A program made the position numbers and the translations under genes. Positions 11,938 to 23,181 of a stretch of 64,000 bases of DNA are shown in pieces. Source of the stretch: Phoronis australis (Eukaryota > Phoronida > Phoronidae); NCBI GenBank assembly GCA_002633005.1, contig NMRA01000521.1, positions 69,446 to 133,445 on the forward strand, given 5' to 3'. Numbering within the stretch: the stretch's first letter is position 1; every line of letters starts with the position of its first letter. The notes below the pieces were generated by a model that was not told where the DNA came from, made no database searches, and was given only the letters and a program-made list of their open reading frames with translations.

Positions 11938-13390
11938 TGCCTATTTTTACTAAGTTCAGCTAATACGCGTGAACCTATAATCATACGATTCTATGTCACA
12001 CTTGTTTTGCCATGAAAAATATTTTGCTGTTGCCAATATATTAACTGCCCATTGCCTTTTATTTGGCACTTCAATTCTAAATGTAAGCCAAGTTTAGCTC
12101 CTCCTTTCCTTAAAGCTTCCAGGGAAATCCTGTTGAGGACTAGTGTATATTAACACTTAGATTGCTGCATACCAAGCAGATGCAAAGTGTGGAAGATGCA
12201 AACAGGGTTCAAGAATGCAATCGACAAGGTGCCAACCGGCGGCGGCGAGTTAAGGTTACTCTTGCACTTTAGACAGGTTTGTGTAATTTAAGCTAAATAA
12301 TTACAAAAGTTATAGAGCCCGACTCCTTAAAACATCAGTTTTTCAAAATGTGAAAAGTATAGAATTATACTTCTTCCAATCTATGATTAACTTGGTCAGG
12401 TGACCATGTCTTTTAGTAAAACTCAACAAAACAAAAAAGGTGCATTGAAAAAATGATGTTCTAAATGGTCATTCCATTCCGATTTTATGCAAATGTTGAG
12501 TTTTTCATGTTAATGGAGCAAAAGTGGAAAATTTTAAGATCAACTTCCGACACTATGTTAGAGCACAGTGCGTAAAGCATAGTACCTGAAAGTTTCATAT
12601 GAATCCGACCAGCCATTTTTGAAATGTGATGTCCCGAAATTGACCGAATTTCGACATTGTCCTAGGGATCTACTACATGTACCATATTTAGTCCTTATCT
12701 CAAGTTCAAAAACTTGATAACATATACAACATTGAGTAATATGTAACACGGCATAATTTTTTCTTCCTTTCTGTTAACAAATCAAAAGCTCGCTTGAGCA
12801 CAATTTTGTACCTCGGCCGCGACCAGAAAGTCAGACTCTTACCGTCTATTTCTGCTACTTAAGATCCCTGTACATCAGTTAAGGAACGATTCACGAATGG
12901 CGGCCATGTTGCCCTTGAAAAGTTTTAACGTACACTGTACAGTTTTCACCGTGATCGTCAAAGTGTTGTTATTCTGTATGGTTGTTTTGATTGTCATTTT
13001 GTTTTTTTTTTTGTACAACTTTCCTTATTTGTTGTCCAATTGTTATACTGTATCGGTTCTTTGCGTATGCCGAGTGGCATTTAACCCAGTTATAATTTTG
13101 TGACTACATGTACCTCGCACCTCCCAAGAACAACGGGATATTCCAGACTCATCAGAGTAATCAGTCTCTGTACGTCAAATTTCAGCAACAGTACCAGATC
13201 TGATAATACATTAAGATGGAAAACCTGGCAAATGTATTTTTATCGCCATATCATGAAACTAATGTAATGCGCCTGCGCAATTGCCAGGTGAATACCTGAC
13301 GCGTGATCACCTTTTCGCCTAACTTGGAACCATGGTTCAGCAACTGGCCTCCGACTCGATCGCTCACGATAATTTTATGAGACGAATCAT
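11938..13390. other. Non-coding spacer
   Basis: AT-rich, no repeat structure seen. An ATG in the context ATGGCGGCCATG at 12897 opens a 68-codon hydrophobic frame with no splice or family support. Confidence 0.3.
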
Positions 13391-13650
13391 GAATTGGCAT
13401 GGCTACAATCACATCGACATAATTTTCGTTTTTGGGTGCGGTGTGTTTCGTCGTTATCATGAATTGACATGTTATCATTTTTATCAGAAGTTGTAGAGTG
13501 CCAGGTTACTTTTGGCGAGGGAATTGGCATGATAACTATCACATCGACATAATTTTCGTTTTTGGTTGTAGTGTGTTGCGTCGTAATCAGAAATTGACAG
13601 GCGAGGGTCTTTATCAGGCGTCATAATTTGCCAGGTTACGTTTGGCGTGT
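13391..13650. repeat. Diverged tandem duplication, 130-bp unit
   Basis: GAATTGGCAT starts at 13391 and 13521, and ACATCGACATAATTTTCGTT at 13411 and 13541, so two units of 130 bp lie head to tail. They differ by scattered substitutions. Confidence 0.75.
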
Positions 13651-14349
13651 GCTGTCGGCGTTGTCAAATTGTACGCAAATCCTCAAGTTTTGTTGATTGC
13701 CCTTACCGATGATTGACTGCCATAACGATGATTGACAGCTTTACTACAAACATCCCCCACACAAGCAGATGCATTCATGTCAACAATTGACTTTGGTCAA
13801 TTTGTAATTGTTTTCTGATGGTTCATGAGTCTTGGCAATTGCGGCGGTTTTCAAGGATAGTGAACCAGTCGAGTGGGTGTCAACGTACGGTTCTTTCCAT
13901 GCTTAAATTAATGATTCTTTATGAATTTTAATGTCCCAGTAATTTTAAATGTATGTGATCGGTGTTTTTGAATACGAATAAACTTGCTGTGGAAATGAAA
14001 AATGGAAGAGTGGATGATATTTGAGTTGAATTTGCCATTGGAAATGTGTTTTATTACTATTTCCCACGATGCTACTTAGGCAGGCAACATTATTGTTGAG
14101 ATACAGAGACGATGGGAAGAACTGGAAAATTGCTGTTAAATGTAGAGTATGCCAGGAGCCAAATGCAGTTGTTTTTTAGAAAGGTGATCAATTTGAACAT
14201 TTGTTATTACAATAGATATTTATGGATTATATGTTCTAGCAGTTTAGACAAGCTGGTGCAGGACAGTCGCACGTACGCACGTGATTTTAATTCGGTGCAA
14301 TGTGAGACAGGCAGTGTCATAATACAGTATACGTTTAAACATAAATATG

Positions 14350-14460
14350 GGTGTGTGTGCGTGTGTGTGTGTGTGCGCGTGTGCTCCCGTGTGTGCGCGC
14401 GTGGTTGTCCGTGGATGTGTGCGTGTGTGCAAACGCATATGTGCGTGCGTGTGATCTGTG
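14350..14460. repeat. GT-rich microsatellite region
   Basis: Runs of GTGTGTGT and GTGCGC with interruptions. The open frames crossing it in both directions are low-complexity artefacts. Confidence 0.85.
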
Positions 14461-14867
14461 CATGTGCTGTACGTATTATCAGAAAGTCTTCCTGATATTA
14501 TATATTTATGAAGAATTCAGTAAACACGCGTCTCTTGTCGGTTAACGATGTCCATACATACTCGCTCAAACGCTGTTTACATGTAAGTGTTGATCAGCCG
14601 CAGGGCAACAATAGAGAAAACAGGGAAAAGAAACACAACAAGGATATTAAAATAACCGGTACTTCTGAAGAAAGGGCATATCTTACCTTCAGGAACGTCG
14701 TGTCACACCTTTAAACAACGATGCGTAACAAACGGTCACGACCACAAGCCGAGTGGGTGCCGTGGAAAGAAAAACAGACACAGCGTGCGGCATTCCCCTC
14801 GAGCTGCACATTCAACACAGGATTTACACAAGCAATAACCAATAACTCCAAAATCCTCTACCATTGC

Positions 14868-15024
14868 CAGGGGCGGATCCAGGATTTTGAGTTAGTGGGG
14901 CCAGGGCAGAGTATTAGCCAAGATTTCGCCCGCCAGACATTCGCATCCCCGCACTGCCAAAGGGAACCTGGGAGAATTTAAGGGGGGGCATGGCCCCCTT
15001 GGCCCCCCTCTATATCCGCCACTG
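14868..15024. mobile_element. MITE with CAGKGRCGGAT ends, copy 2 (157 bp)
   Basis: Ends CAGGGGCGGAT and ATCCGCCACTG are inverted with one mismatch. The flanks ATTGC (14863-14867) and ATTGT (15025-15029) fit a 5-bp target duplication with one change. Internal phrases such as GAGTTAGTGGGGCCAGGGCA parallel copy 1. Confidence 0.75.
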
Positions 15025-15029
15025 ATTGT

Positions 15030-16040
15030 CAAAACAATTCCATGTAGTTATTTTATTCCCATGGCAGTATAATGAATGGTCTGGTGTTAGACCACTCTAC
15101 AGATCAATGCATTGGCAGTCAGCCGTAAGGGCCGCGGAAAGGGTAAAAATAGGTTTGTTTTTTACCAGTTATGTTTGATTTTCCAAACACGATTGTTTTT
15201 TACGAATTAGGATTGAGTTTCCACACAGGATTGATTTTGATGAATTAGGCTTTATTTTCCTATTAAGTATTTTTGGCCTTTCTGGATAATAAATTCATTC
15301 TTGGGACTGAAAAATTGGACCACATAGATAGTCCCCGGATTGGTTTAGCAACACAAGAAAACAAGATTTAAAAGCTCAAACGCAGCAGGTCAGAAGTAGC
15401 TGTTTGCGCCATGATTATGTTATCGCAGGAAAACAGCAAACAAGAGTGGCCCTTGGTAGTGGCTTTCAACATTCGCCAGTACCCGCGGTATGAGGAATCT
15501 GTCTGTACTAGAGTAGCTTGACTTGAACACCATACAGTGTAGCTACGAACTGAGTTAACACGTGTTGGGAAGTTTTTAACGGCCTGTCTTGAGACGTTGT
15601 ACATGTGTATATTTTTCCGCAATCACTTACCATGTTTCTTTAACACTGTGGAAAAAATAATTTGCAAACGATATGAGTTGAAGCATCCCCAAAGCCCCGC
15701 CTATTTAAAACATTCAAAAATTAATTCTTTTATGCCTATCGATGTTTTAGAATGTATTTGTTTTAAGAAATATTACCTTACTGGGACCAGACGAAACTGG
15801 GTTTGCTCTTCTCTTCTGCGCAGAATGCATGGTGCAACAACACACACGGAGACGCTGTAAGTTCAAGGAGACGCGCTACCCTGAATGAGCGCAAGCTGAC
15901 ACCACAGAGTTCACTTAAGAGGTTACACAACAAAGACGCAGCATGTCGCAGTTTGCACCCAGACGATAAATAATAGACGCCTTCATGACTTCATAATGCT
16001 AAGTAGGTCAACTGTGCTGAGAAGCGTTCTTTTTTCAGGA
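15030..16040. other. Non-coding spacer
   Basis: Low-complexity T-rich stretches at 15150-15260 with repeated GATT/TTTCC phrases. No supportable exon. Confidence 0.3.
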
Positions 16041-16322
16041 GCGAAACTAGGAGCTTTAGGTGGGAAGGGGGTCAAATCATGCGGAGACTCAGGGGGGCTC
16101 GGGGGGCAGAACTAAGTCAACCATTCGGCAAAGTGGGCAAAAAGGTCCGCCTCAGCGAAACAAAACCTCCGAAAAAAGTATAAAACGAGACAAAAGTCGA
16201 CTGAAAAGGCAGGGACAACCTAAATTAGTCCAGTGCACTATTCACTGGTCTAAACGTACCCGGTATTAGATACGGGTCTACATTCTTACAGCCCAAAAAC
16301 TTTTAGGCTGGGTGCGCGCATG
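16041..16322. repeat. Dispersed GCGCGCACC-ended repeat, copy 2
   Basis: The right end TTAGGCTGGGTGCGCGCATG (16303-16322) is the inverse of the start of copy 1. The interior has GGGCAAAAAGGTCCGCCTC and G-rich runs. The left limit is approximate. Confidence 0.55.
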
Positions 16323-16787
16323 CAAGCGTAAATTGAGTTAACAAAAACACTTCGAAAATTCATTTGTGCTTACTTTGAACTAGGAAGTGCAACGCATTTG
16401 GTTTTAGTAGTTTTAAGTTTGCAAGACATGTGTTTCCTAATTATGAATTCGAGAAAACGATATAATTAATAGATTTTCAAACATACAATATGATGCATTC
16501 CCAGGGGCCCAAGCTATACTGTATAAAGGTGTGGGACCCTAGTCATTACAATTTCTAACTTTTGTCACAATTTTCAAACTGCCCTACATATGTAACTTGC
16601 CACAGCTTACGTGTGAGTCCTAGCTACGGCGACGCGGTTACGCAATTGGAAATCTCAGTGCTGGTGTACTAGTTAATACAAAATCGACAAAACTGAGAAG
16701 CTTTATCGGACTAGAAAGTCCAGAGCCGGTGTATATGATGAATATTGGCATCACAAAGTAATCCCCGCTACGTGTTGTTACACCATC

Positions 16788-16840
16788 TGTGTGTGTGTGT
16801 GTGTGCGTGCGTGCGTCAGTGCGTTTGCGTGTTTGTGTGC
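16788..16840. repeat. GT microsatellite
   Basis: TGTGTGTGT passing into GTGCGTGCGTGC with decay at the 3' side. Confidence 0.85.
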
Positions 16841-18219
16841 TTTGCCCGATACTGTGCAGTGCGGTGTGCGGACCTTATTTATTGTCACTTCGTCTCAAAT
16901 TGTCACATCTTTAATATTTTGACATTTAAGGTCATCGCTGCAGGCCCATGCGAAGTTTCGCAATTTGCTCAAATTGTTACATGTTTTGCGTGTAACAATT
17001 TGGGCCTGCGCCATACTACATACCTAAGTTGTCATAACAGTCTAATTTGTCACAATACAATAAAATGGGTTTAAACCGGCTCACAGACGATTTTCGTACT
17101 TCACTACTTCTGTAAATCAAGATAGTTCTAGTAAACTTTTTTTTTTCAATTCGGCGATGCTGCATTTTGAAACTGGGAAGGGTACGTACATGTACTATTA
17201 CGAAGTTACCTCAAAATCCCGCACATGCATGTACTGTAAGCCACTGGCCTTGGCTCTTACACAGTAGGCGAAATAAAGAATTATATGTAGAAGACTTTTA
17301 CAGTGCAGTGTAACGATTGCGAACAATGGCACACATTAAGTACATGGAAAAGTACAGTAAAAGGTCGCAGAAGTATGAAAGATTTGACAAAGCCACGGAA
17401 AAGAAATGTAGGTCCGCAGTGAGGGGATTAATGAAGGAGACATTGGCCAGAGGAGACATCGTCAAAATGTGCAGTAGGCTTACGACGCAGTGTGTGACCC
17501 GCCGGAACTAAGCTACGTTGATTCAAGGAGATCAAATGGTTTCAATGTGATAGAACGCTTCAGAAAACCAAGTGTACCTACTCCTTTATAACCCAGTCCT
17601 ATTGTTCACGTTTCATTAATCACGAGTTAGTCTGCACAAAAATAACATTTCCCATCTCCCATGTATGCATAGAGGTGGTGGGAAGAAATACATTATTTGC
17701 TTTTTGTGTGAATACTTATGGAAATTTCCGCTCGCTATAATGGTGCTAAAACCAAGGTGCACCGAATGCGTGTGTGACCCAGAACTACTTAAGGCTACGT
17801 ATGACGTTCTATAGTGTCTCGGATAAACAGTGAAACATCGCCCTATCGCTGCTGCGCCACCCGGCGGACTTTGACATAGATGACGATCGTATAATAACTT
17901 CCACTATTGTCAAGGGTCACGGGTGCGAAACAACATGACCGCCGGTCCTCTTAAATCAAAACATCGCCCAAAACAGGACCTCCGGGGATCAATGGGACCG
18001 TCCCACCAGAAAATGGGACTGCACACCTAATAACATATAACCGCCCCACCAGAAAACAGGACCGCCGGGGACTGATATGACCGCCGGGGATTGAAACCGC
18101 AATGACAAACTAGAAAGATTATTGTCACGGCGTGACAATAACGGACTCTGCGCGTGCGTATTACTGGAATTATTATGTGAAGTTACTGACAGCAACCCGT
18201 TTACCAATATGAAAAGGAA
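16841..18219. other. Non-coding spacer with short GC-rich repeats
   Basis: At 17940-18110 the phrases ACCGCCGG, CCACCAGAAAA and GGGACTG recur several times at irregular spacing. No gene is supportable. A 60-codon basic frame at 17326-17511 has no recognisable domain. Confidence 0.3.
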
Positions 18220-19150
18220 TTCTTAAAAAATGTAAGAGAAATTACATTTTAATATTTTGATGACCTTTCCACTAATTGACCTCTTCCGGTGCATTATGAG
18301 CCCCGATGAGGGAGTAATTGTTAACTCGATTAAAAGTGTGGTTAATGCTAATAATCACAGATGTTTTACTTGAAGCACTTCCGAATACAAGATGAATGAA
18401 GTGGTCAAACTTGCAGAAGAAAAATGCACCAAATGACCTGAAAATTTAGAATTCAAACTCAATCGCACTTGGTAAACACATACATAATTCTGAAGTCTCT
18501 AGCTCAAAATTTTAGTTTGCACTCAATGACCTTTGACCTATTTTTTCTGATTGGTTAGGCCTATTGCAAAGTAAAGTAGGGTATTCAATTGGCACGTTGA
18601 CTTACTCCAGTGTGCTGAAACCGAAAAGAATTCCTTAAAAAACGTAAGACATATAACATTTTGAATGTTACATGACCTTTGCACTAATTGACTTTATCCG
18701 GTGCATTTTAAGCATCTTTAGGAGAATTATTGCAAAGCCCATTGAAAATGTGTTTAACGCTGAGAATCACAGTTGTCTAACGGTTGACACCTCAGAATAC
18801 TTGCTGATTGAAAAGGTCAAATTTTCAGAAGAAAAATGCACCTAATGACCCCCATGTTTGCACTAAATGACCTGAAACTTTAGATTCCGATTTGATTTAC
18901 CTGTGGCAATCAGACCTGTCAATTTGAAGTGTCTGGCTCAAAATTTTAGTTTGCACCTAATGACCTTTGACCTATTTCACCTGATTGGATGACCTGATTA
19001 CTTAGAAAAGTAATTTTTTAAATTGTCATGTTGACTTATACCTGTGCACCGAATTTGCAAAAGATAGATTTAAAACTGAAGGAGTAGCATTTTGAAAATT
19101 ATATGACCTTTGCACCAAACGACCTCTTCCGGAGCAATATGGAATATGAT
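18220..19150. repeat. Diverged tandem blocks, about 415-430 bp, rich in TGACCT
   Basis: The segment from a CTTAAAAAA run through an ATGACCTTT and a CTAATTGAC to a CCGGTGCAT-like end appears at 18220-18300 and 18632-18712, and in part at 19072-19146. TGACCTTTGACCT, a direct repeat of the nuclear-receptor half-site with one-base spacing, occurs at 18527-18539 and 18961-18973. Confidence 0.65.
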
Positions 19151-19249
19151 TATATAACCAATCAAAATTTATATACTGTCAAAAGTCATATGCTGAGTTT
19201 AAAGACCGTACGTGTACCCAATTTGGAGTTATTAAGCCTCAAAGTTGGT

Positions 19250-19306
19250 CGGAAGAAGAAGAATAAGAATAAGAATAAGAAGAATAAGAATAAGAATAAG
19301 AATAAA
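19250..19306. repeat. AAGAAT/AATAAG simple repeat
   Basis: Purine-rich hexamer repeat at the end of the TGACCT-rich block. Confidence 0.9.
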
Positions 19307-20622
19307 ATTGAAGAAAACCCAGTAACAACAATACTCTGCGCTTACACGCGCAGAGTAACAAGCTAAGATTTATTATCGGTAGGCCTACACAGATCATACA
19401 ATGGAGCTATATACGTAGGCATATGCAGGTCTTGTGCCAATTAATCCAACGAAATCTTTTGTGCGCTACAGGACACTTCGCTTTGTAACACGCGGCGCTT
19501 TTGTTTTAACCGCAAATCGACCCCGTTACACGCTTTTGAGCTAAATAATTATAACTTTATCCACTGCGTAAGTTTTAGAACAAAAGTAAAGTCGTTTTCC
19601 TCCAATGTGACGCTTTTGTCAAGAAAAAAAAATAAAACAGGCTTTCTGGTTCTCGGGTGAAGCATCATATAACTAGCCTTTGTCGCAGCTTGGCGCCGAT
19701 GTGGGTAAAACACTGCACATATAAAATCTTAGCCGAATTAGTGTTAATAACGACACTCTTCCTAGAGAAAAACTAAAATTATTTATCGGCGCTCGCCGGA
19801 AAAAAAATTGTCGTTCTGTCGTTATTCTGCTTGAGATGCGTTCTTTTAGGTCGGCTAACATTGACCAGTTCCTTTTTCACCGATTCTTCAGTCAGCTCTT
19901 CTTCTCTTCTACGAGGTTGCGAACATGGCACAACAAATTATCGGAACTGGTTTCATTTCGTCATAAGTTTTTAGTATTTTAATACCAGCAAACCCAATTT
20001 CAGAGCACATCGGTGCTGCTGCTCAGTTGAGTCATCATCTTCCGAAAGATGTCGAAAAATTTTAGGAAATGGCGCGTGCTCATGACGGTCACGAGCGCGA
20101 CAAACTTTTGTTAAAATAGGCAAACACATGGTGTACATTAGATTGTTTTTCACACAAGCGGCTGCAACCTGCTGACAAACGCAATCAAGGTCGTTTCATG
20201 AAGACCAATTCGGGTTTTGGTCATCGGTCTCAGACAAGAATTTAGTCGATCTTTGACGCAAGTGAGCTAAAATTCTACGCTTTCGTCATATGTTGCGATT
20301 CCAAAAAATAAGCCACGCATGTGTGAAGTACGGTTAAAACATTAATGTTGATCTTTAAAGGCGAAGGCAACCTTTTTTCATGTCACTTTTAACAAAAGTA
20401 AGGTTCGTTGATTATCCCAGACACATTTTTCACTTAATTACAGCTTTTCGCAATTTGATTAATTTCTCGTCCTCTACTCCGGAAGTGACGTTTTGGGAGG
20501 CAAGAGTTTCGCGCCAGTATCTTCTCATTATAGTCTGACTGAGAGCTGTCGAGTCAGTCATTGTTCTACCTCGGTTGTGATAAGTTCGGTCGTCGTTTGC
20601 TTTTGTTTGCAAGTCAGTCAAC

Positions 20623-20872
20623 ATGCCACGCTGTTGCTACGTGCCGGGATGTACTCATTATCGTCTCACACGCGCTTTGGGTACATTGCGTCGCTTTCCG
20701 AAGGATGACACACTTCGCCGTACTTGGCTAGCTCATTCATGTGAAGAACGCTGCCTTACCCGTCCAGGCAACGTACAAAGCAGTGGAGTGTTACCGAGTG
20801 TGTGGCAAGCATTTTCTGCCGTCAGATTACGACAGAGATATGTACGCTGAATTGATGAAAGTCCCTGCGTAA
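20623..20872 (+). pseudogene. THAP zinc-finger domain, frameshifted
   Basis: The frame from 20623 starts MPRCCYVPGCTHYR and has RRFPKDDTLRRTWL, the THAP C-x(4)-C, FP and W positions. After about 20768 the likeness moves by one base to YRVCGKHFLPSDYDRD, the C-x2-H end of the domain, and stops at 20870. THAP domains are the DNA-binding part of P-element-like transposases. One indel breaks the frame. Confidence 0.7.
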
Positions 20873-21123
20873 CAACGCCTGAAGAAGGGTACTATAGCGT
20901 CACTGTTGATTCCCGGCATTGACCCGTTGCCAACCCCAAGAAGTGCGTTTTGAAGCGAGAAGCTTCGCGATCGAGCTGTGGCCACTATATACAGTGACTG
21001 GTGGCACTTCATCTACTGTCACCTGTGCCTCCGAACGTACCCCATTGCATGCACATCCGGAACTAGCAGTGATTCGCCCTGTGCTGTTGTCTCTAGCCCA
21101 GAGCCTGTAGGCAACCCTGCAGC

Positions 21124-21435
21124 GATGCTGAGTAGTGGGATCGAATACAGGCCCAGTTCGACTCCCAGTGAAGAGGACAGTTCGTCATCCAATGAACAGA
21201 TTGGTGAGCCTAAGTTTGATAAGCTTATTGCGTACTTGTATTGGAGCTATTTAGAAGGTGCCAGGTGTGTGGCGAGGGAGTCACACGGCGGGATGTAAGC
21301 AGTTTGGGTGCTCAGATCACCCTCCAGTGGGAGTGTGTCGCGGGACACTCGAGCAAGTGGGACAGTTCTTCCTCTGTACGTGAGACGGTAATGAGTACAT
21401 CCCAGTACGCAGCAACAGCATGGCATGTTGACTGA
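21124..21435 (+). pseudogene. Fragment of a THAP-element protein with a Cys/His motif
   Basis: A Ser-rich region (PSSTPSEEDSSSSNEQ) is followed, after a frame change, by RCQVCGEG, QWECVAGHSSKW and SSVRETVMS. This C-x2-C ... C-x3-H-x3-W arrangement is familiar from proteins of marine-invertebrate THAP elements. The fragment ends where the inverted right arm begins. The family link is from memory of the pattern. Confidence 0.45.
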
Positions 21436-21932
21436 CTCGTAAGCAAAAGCAAACGACGACCGAACTTATCACAACCGAGGTAGAACAATGACTGACTCTA
21501 CTGCTCTCACAGTCGGACTATATGAAAAGAAATTGGCGCGAAATTCTTGCCTCCCAAAACGTCACTTCCGGAGTAGACGACGAGTAATTAATTAAATTAC
21601 GAAAAGCAGTAAATAAGTGAAAAATATGTCTGGGATAATCAACGAACCTTATTTTTGTTAAAAATGACATGAAAAAAAGGTTGCCTTCGCCTTTAAACTC
21701 TTACTTCCTTTAAGAATAATCACCAGCTCACAATATTATGCTATACCATCAACTATGTAAATTAGTAACAATACATCCGTTTGAAGACACTCTTATTATA
21801 TTCTCCCCGAAAATACATCTAGGTTTTAAACAAGCAACTTTCACATTAAGTTCAAACAATTCCAACCCAGTTCTAATTTCTGATTAGCTGTGGGTGGTAA
21901 TCAGCCGTAGACTAAATCACAATTCGACAACC

Positions 21933-22084
21933 AGTGCTGTAGTGGGGCATAGGCGCACTTAGGCGAAGCCAACCACCTTTTGGCATTTGGACGAAGCGCC
22001 TACGCATCGTACAAGTTGGCAGTGCTTAAGGTGATACGGTGGGCTTTCGGCGCCTACCTACCTTCAATTTTACCACTACACCAC
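21933..22084. mobile_element. MITE-like element, 152 bp
   Basis: AGTGCTGTAGTGG at 21933-21945 is inverted at 22072-22084 (CCACTACACCACT) with one mismatch. An internal AGGCGC / GCGCCT pair is consistent with a folded element. Confidence 0.6.
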
Positions 22085-23181
22085 TGCCGACAACGCACTG
22101 ATTTTAAGTTTAGAACTGTAATTTGGCTTTTGTCGAGACGCAGTTGCTCTTAGTCCCGAGCTAGTTCCTGTGTAAACTGCAATGTCCCAATTTTAATCGC
22201 TCAAAGTAGGCTGTCAAACAGGCTACGTCGGTGATCTTTTTGAGGTTTCCAACATGACATCAATCTGTATCGGTACCTCGTATCCAAATACCATTTTGTA
22301 AGGCGAGCACGCATTACTGTCATATGTCATGGACCTCACACATAACGTAAGGCTCGTGATTGTCCCAATACTGGCGATTCTATAGCCAAATGAACGTTGT
22401 AAGAAATTTGCCGGGCTGTTTGTTTAAATCATTCGACCATGCTTCTGTCCATTTACTGACTAATCGCCAACCTTGATTTGCTTCAAGAGGGTGCGTACTC
22501 ACTTTGGCCCAGGCTTATGGCGTGTGCACACGCTGCATTTCCGACACCATCACATGACACTGTGTAGACCTTGCCAACAGCAGCATGCACCTCACAGCTG
22601 TCGGGGTTCTCTTCATTCCCTGATAGTCTGCTGTTACGTTCTTTTTCATTCGCGCTATTTTATTGAGCGTATATGATAATCGACATCCTAGGAACAATCA
22701 AAGAAAAATATGTACATATCCATTTATTGCCAACATAAAACATTTTTTTTGCTGACGCTGCTATATTATCAAATTTATATGGTGGTGACAATGCACTTGA
22801 TTTCAAGTCCCTTGATTGTGTACAGAACCTCTAATTACCAACTCCAAGTATTTTGATGCAAAAGAAGTTGAGCAACTTCTTGAATGAAATAAAAACAATA
22901 AGTCTAACTGTGCAAAGTATTAAAAGTTCAATTATTCCGCGCAGAATTCATTTGATTTAAATCTTTCCTACACAGTATCCACTCTGAATAATTATATTTT
23001 GACATCATCATAATTAATACACGAATAATGCTTAACCACGACCATATAACCTTGATATAGTGCTTTAGTTAAAAGTTTGTTTTTTCAAACAGTATTACAC
23101 TTTGTCGGTTGCTCGCACTACCCCTAAAATGATTGAATGTGGCATTCACTGAAGAGCAGACGAAACGCTTACACTTAGTTG
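22085..23181. other. Non-coding spacer
   Basis: AT-rich; no exon, RNA gene or repeat that I can support. Confidence 0.3.

Larger units (their letters stand above)
20354..21697 (+). mobile_element. THAP-type (P-like) transposon remnant with inverted arms of about 320 bp
   Basis: The left arm 20354-20670 is repeated inverted at 21379-21697. The outer tip is TTTAAAGGCGAAGGCAACC against GGTTGCCTTCGCCTTTAAA. The arms reach past the start codon of the THAP reading frame, so each arm carries the beginning of the same coding sequence facing inwards. The interior holds THAP and Cys/His-rich fragments. No target-site duplication was seen. Confidence 0.8.

Noticed and set aside
12897-13103. Hydrophobic 68-codon frame starting ATGGCGGCCATG
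   Set aside because: T-rich DNA yields such hydrophobic frames by chance; no splice, family or context support.
14112-14495. 127-codon plus-strand frame
   Set aside because: Its C-terminal part is translated GT microsatellite (Cys/Val repeats) and the rest has no recognisable features.
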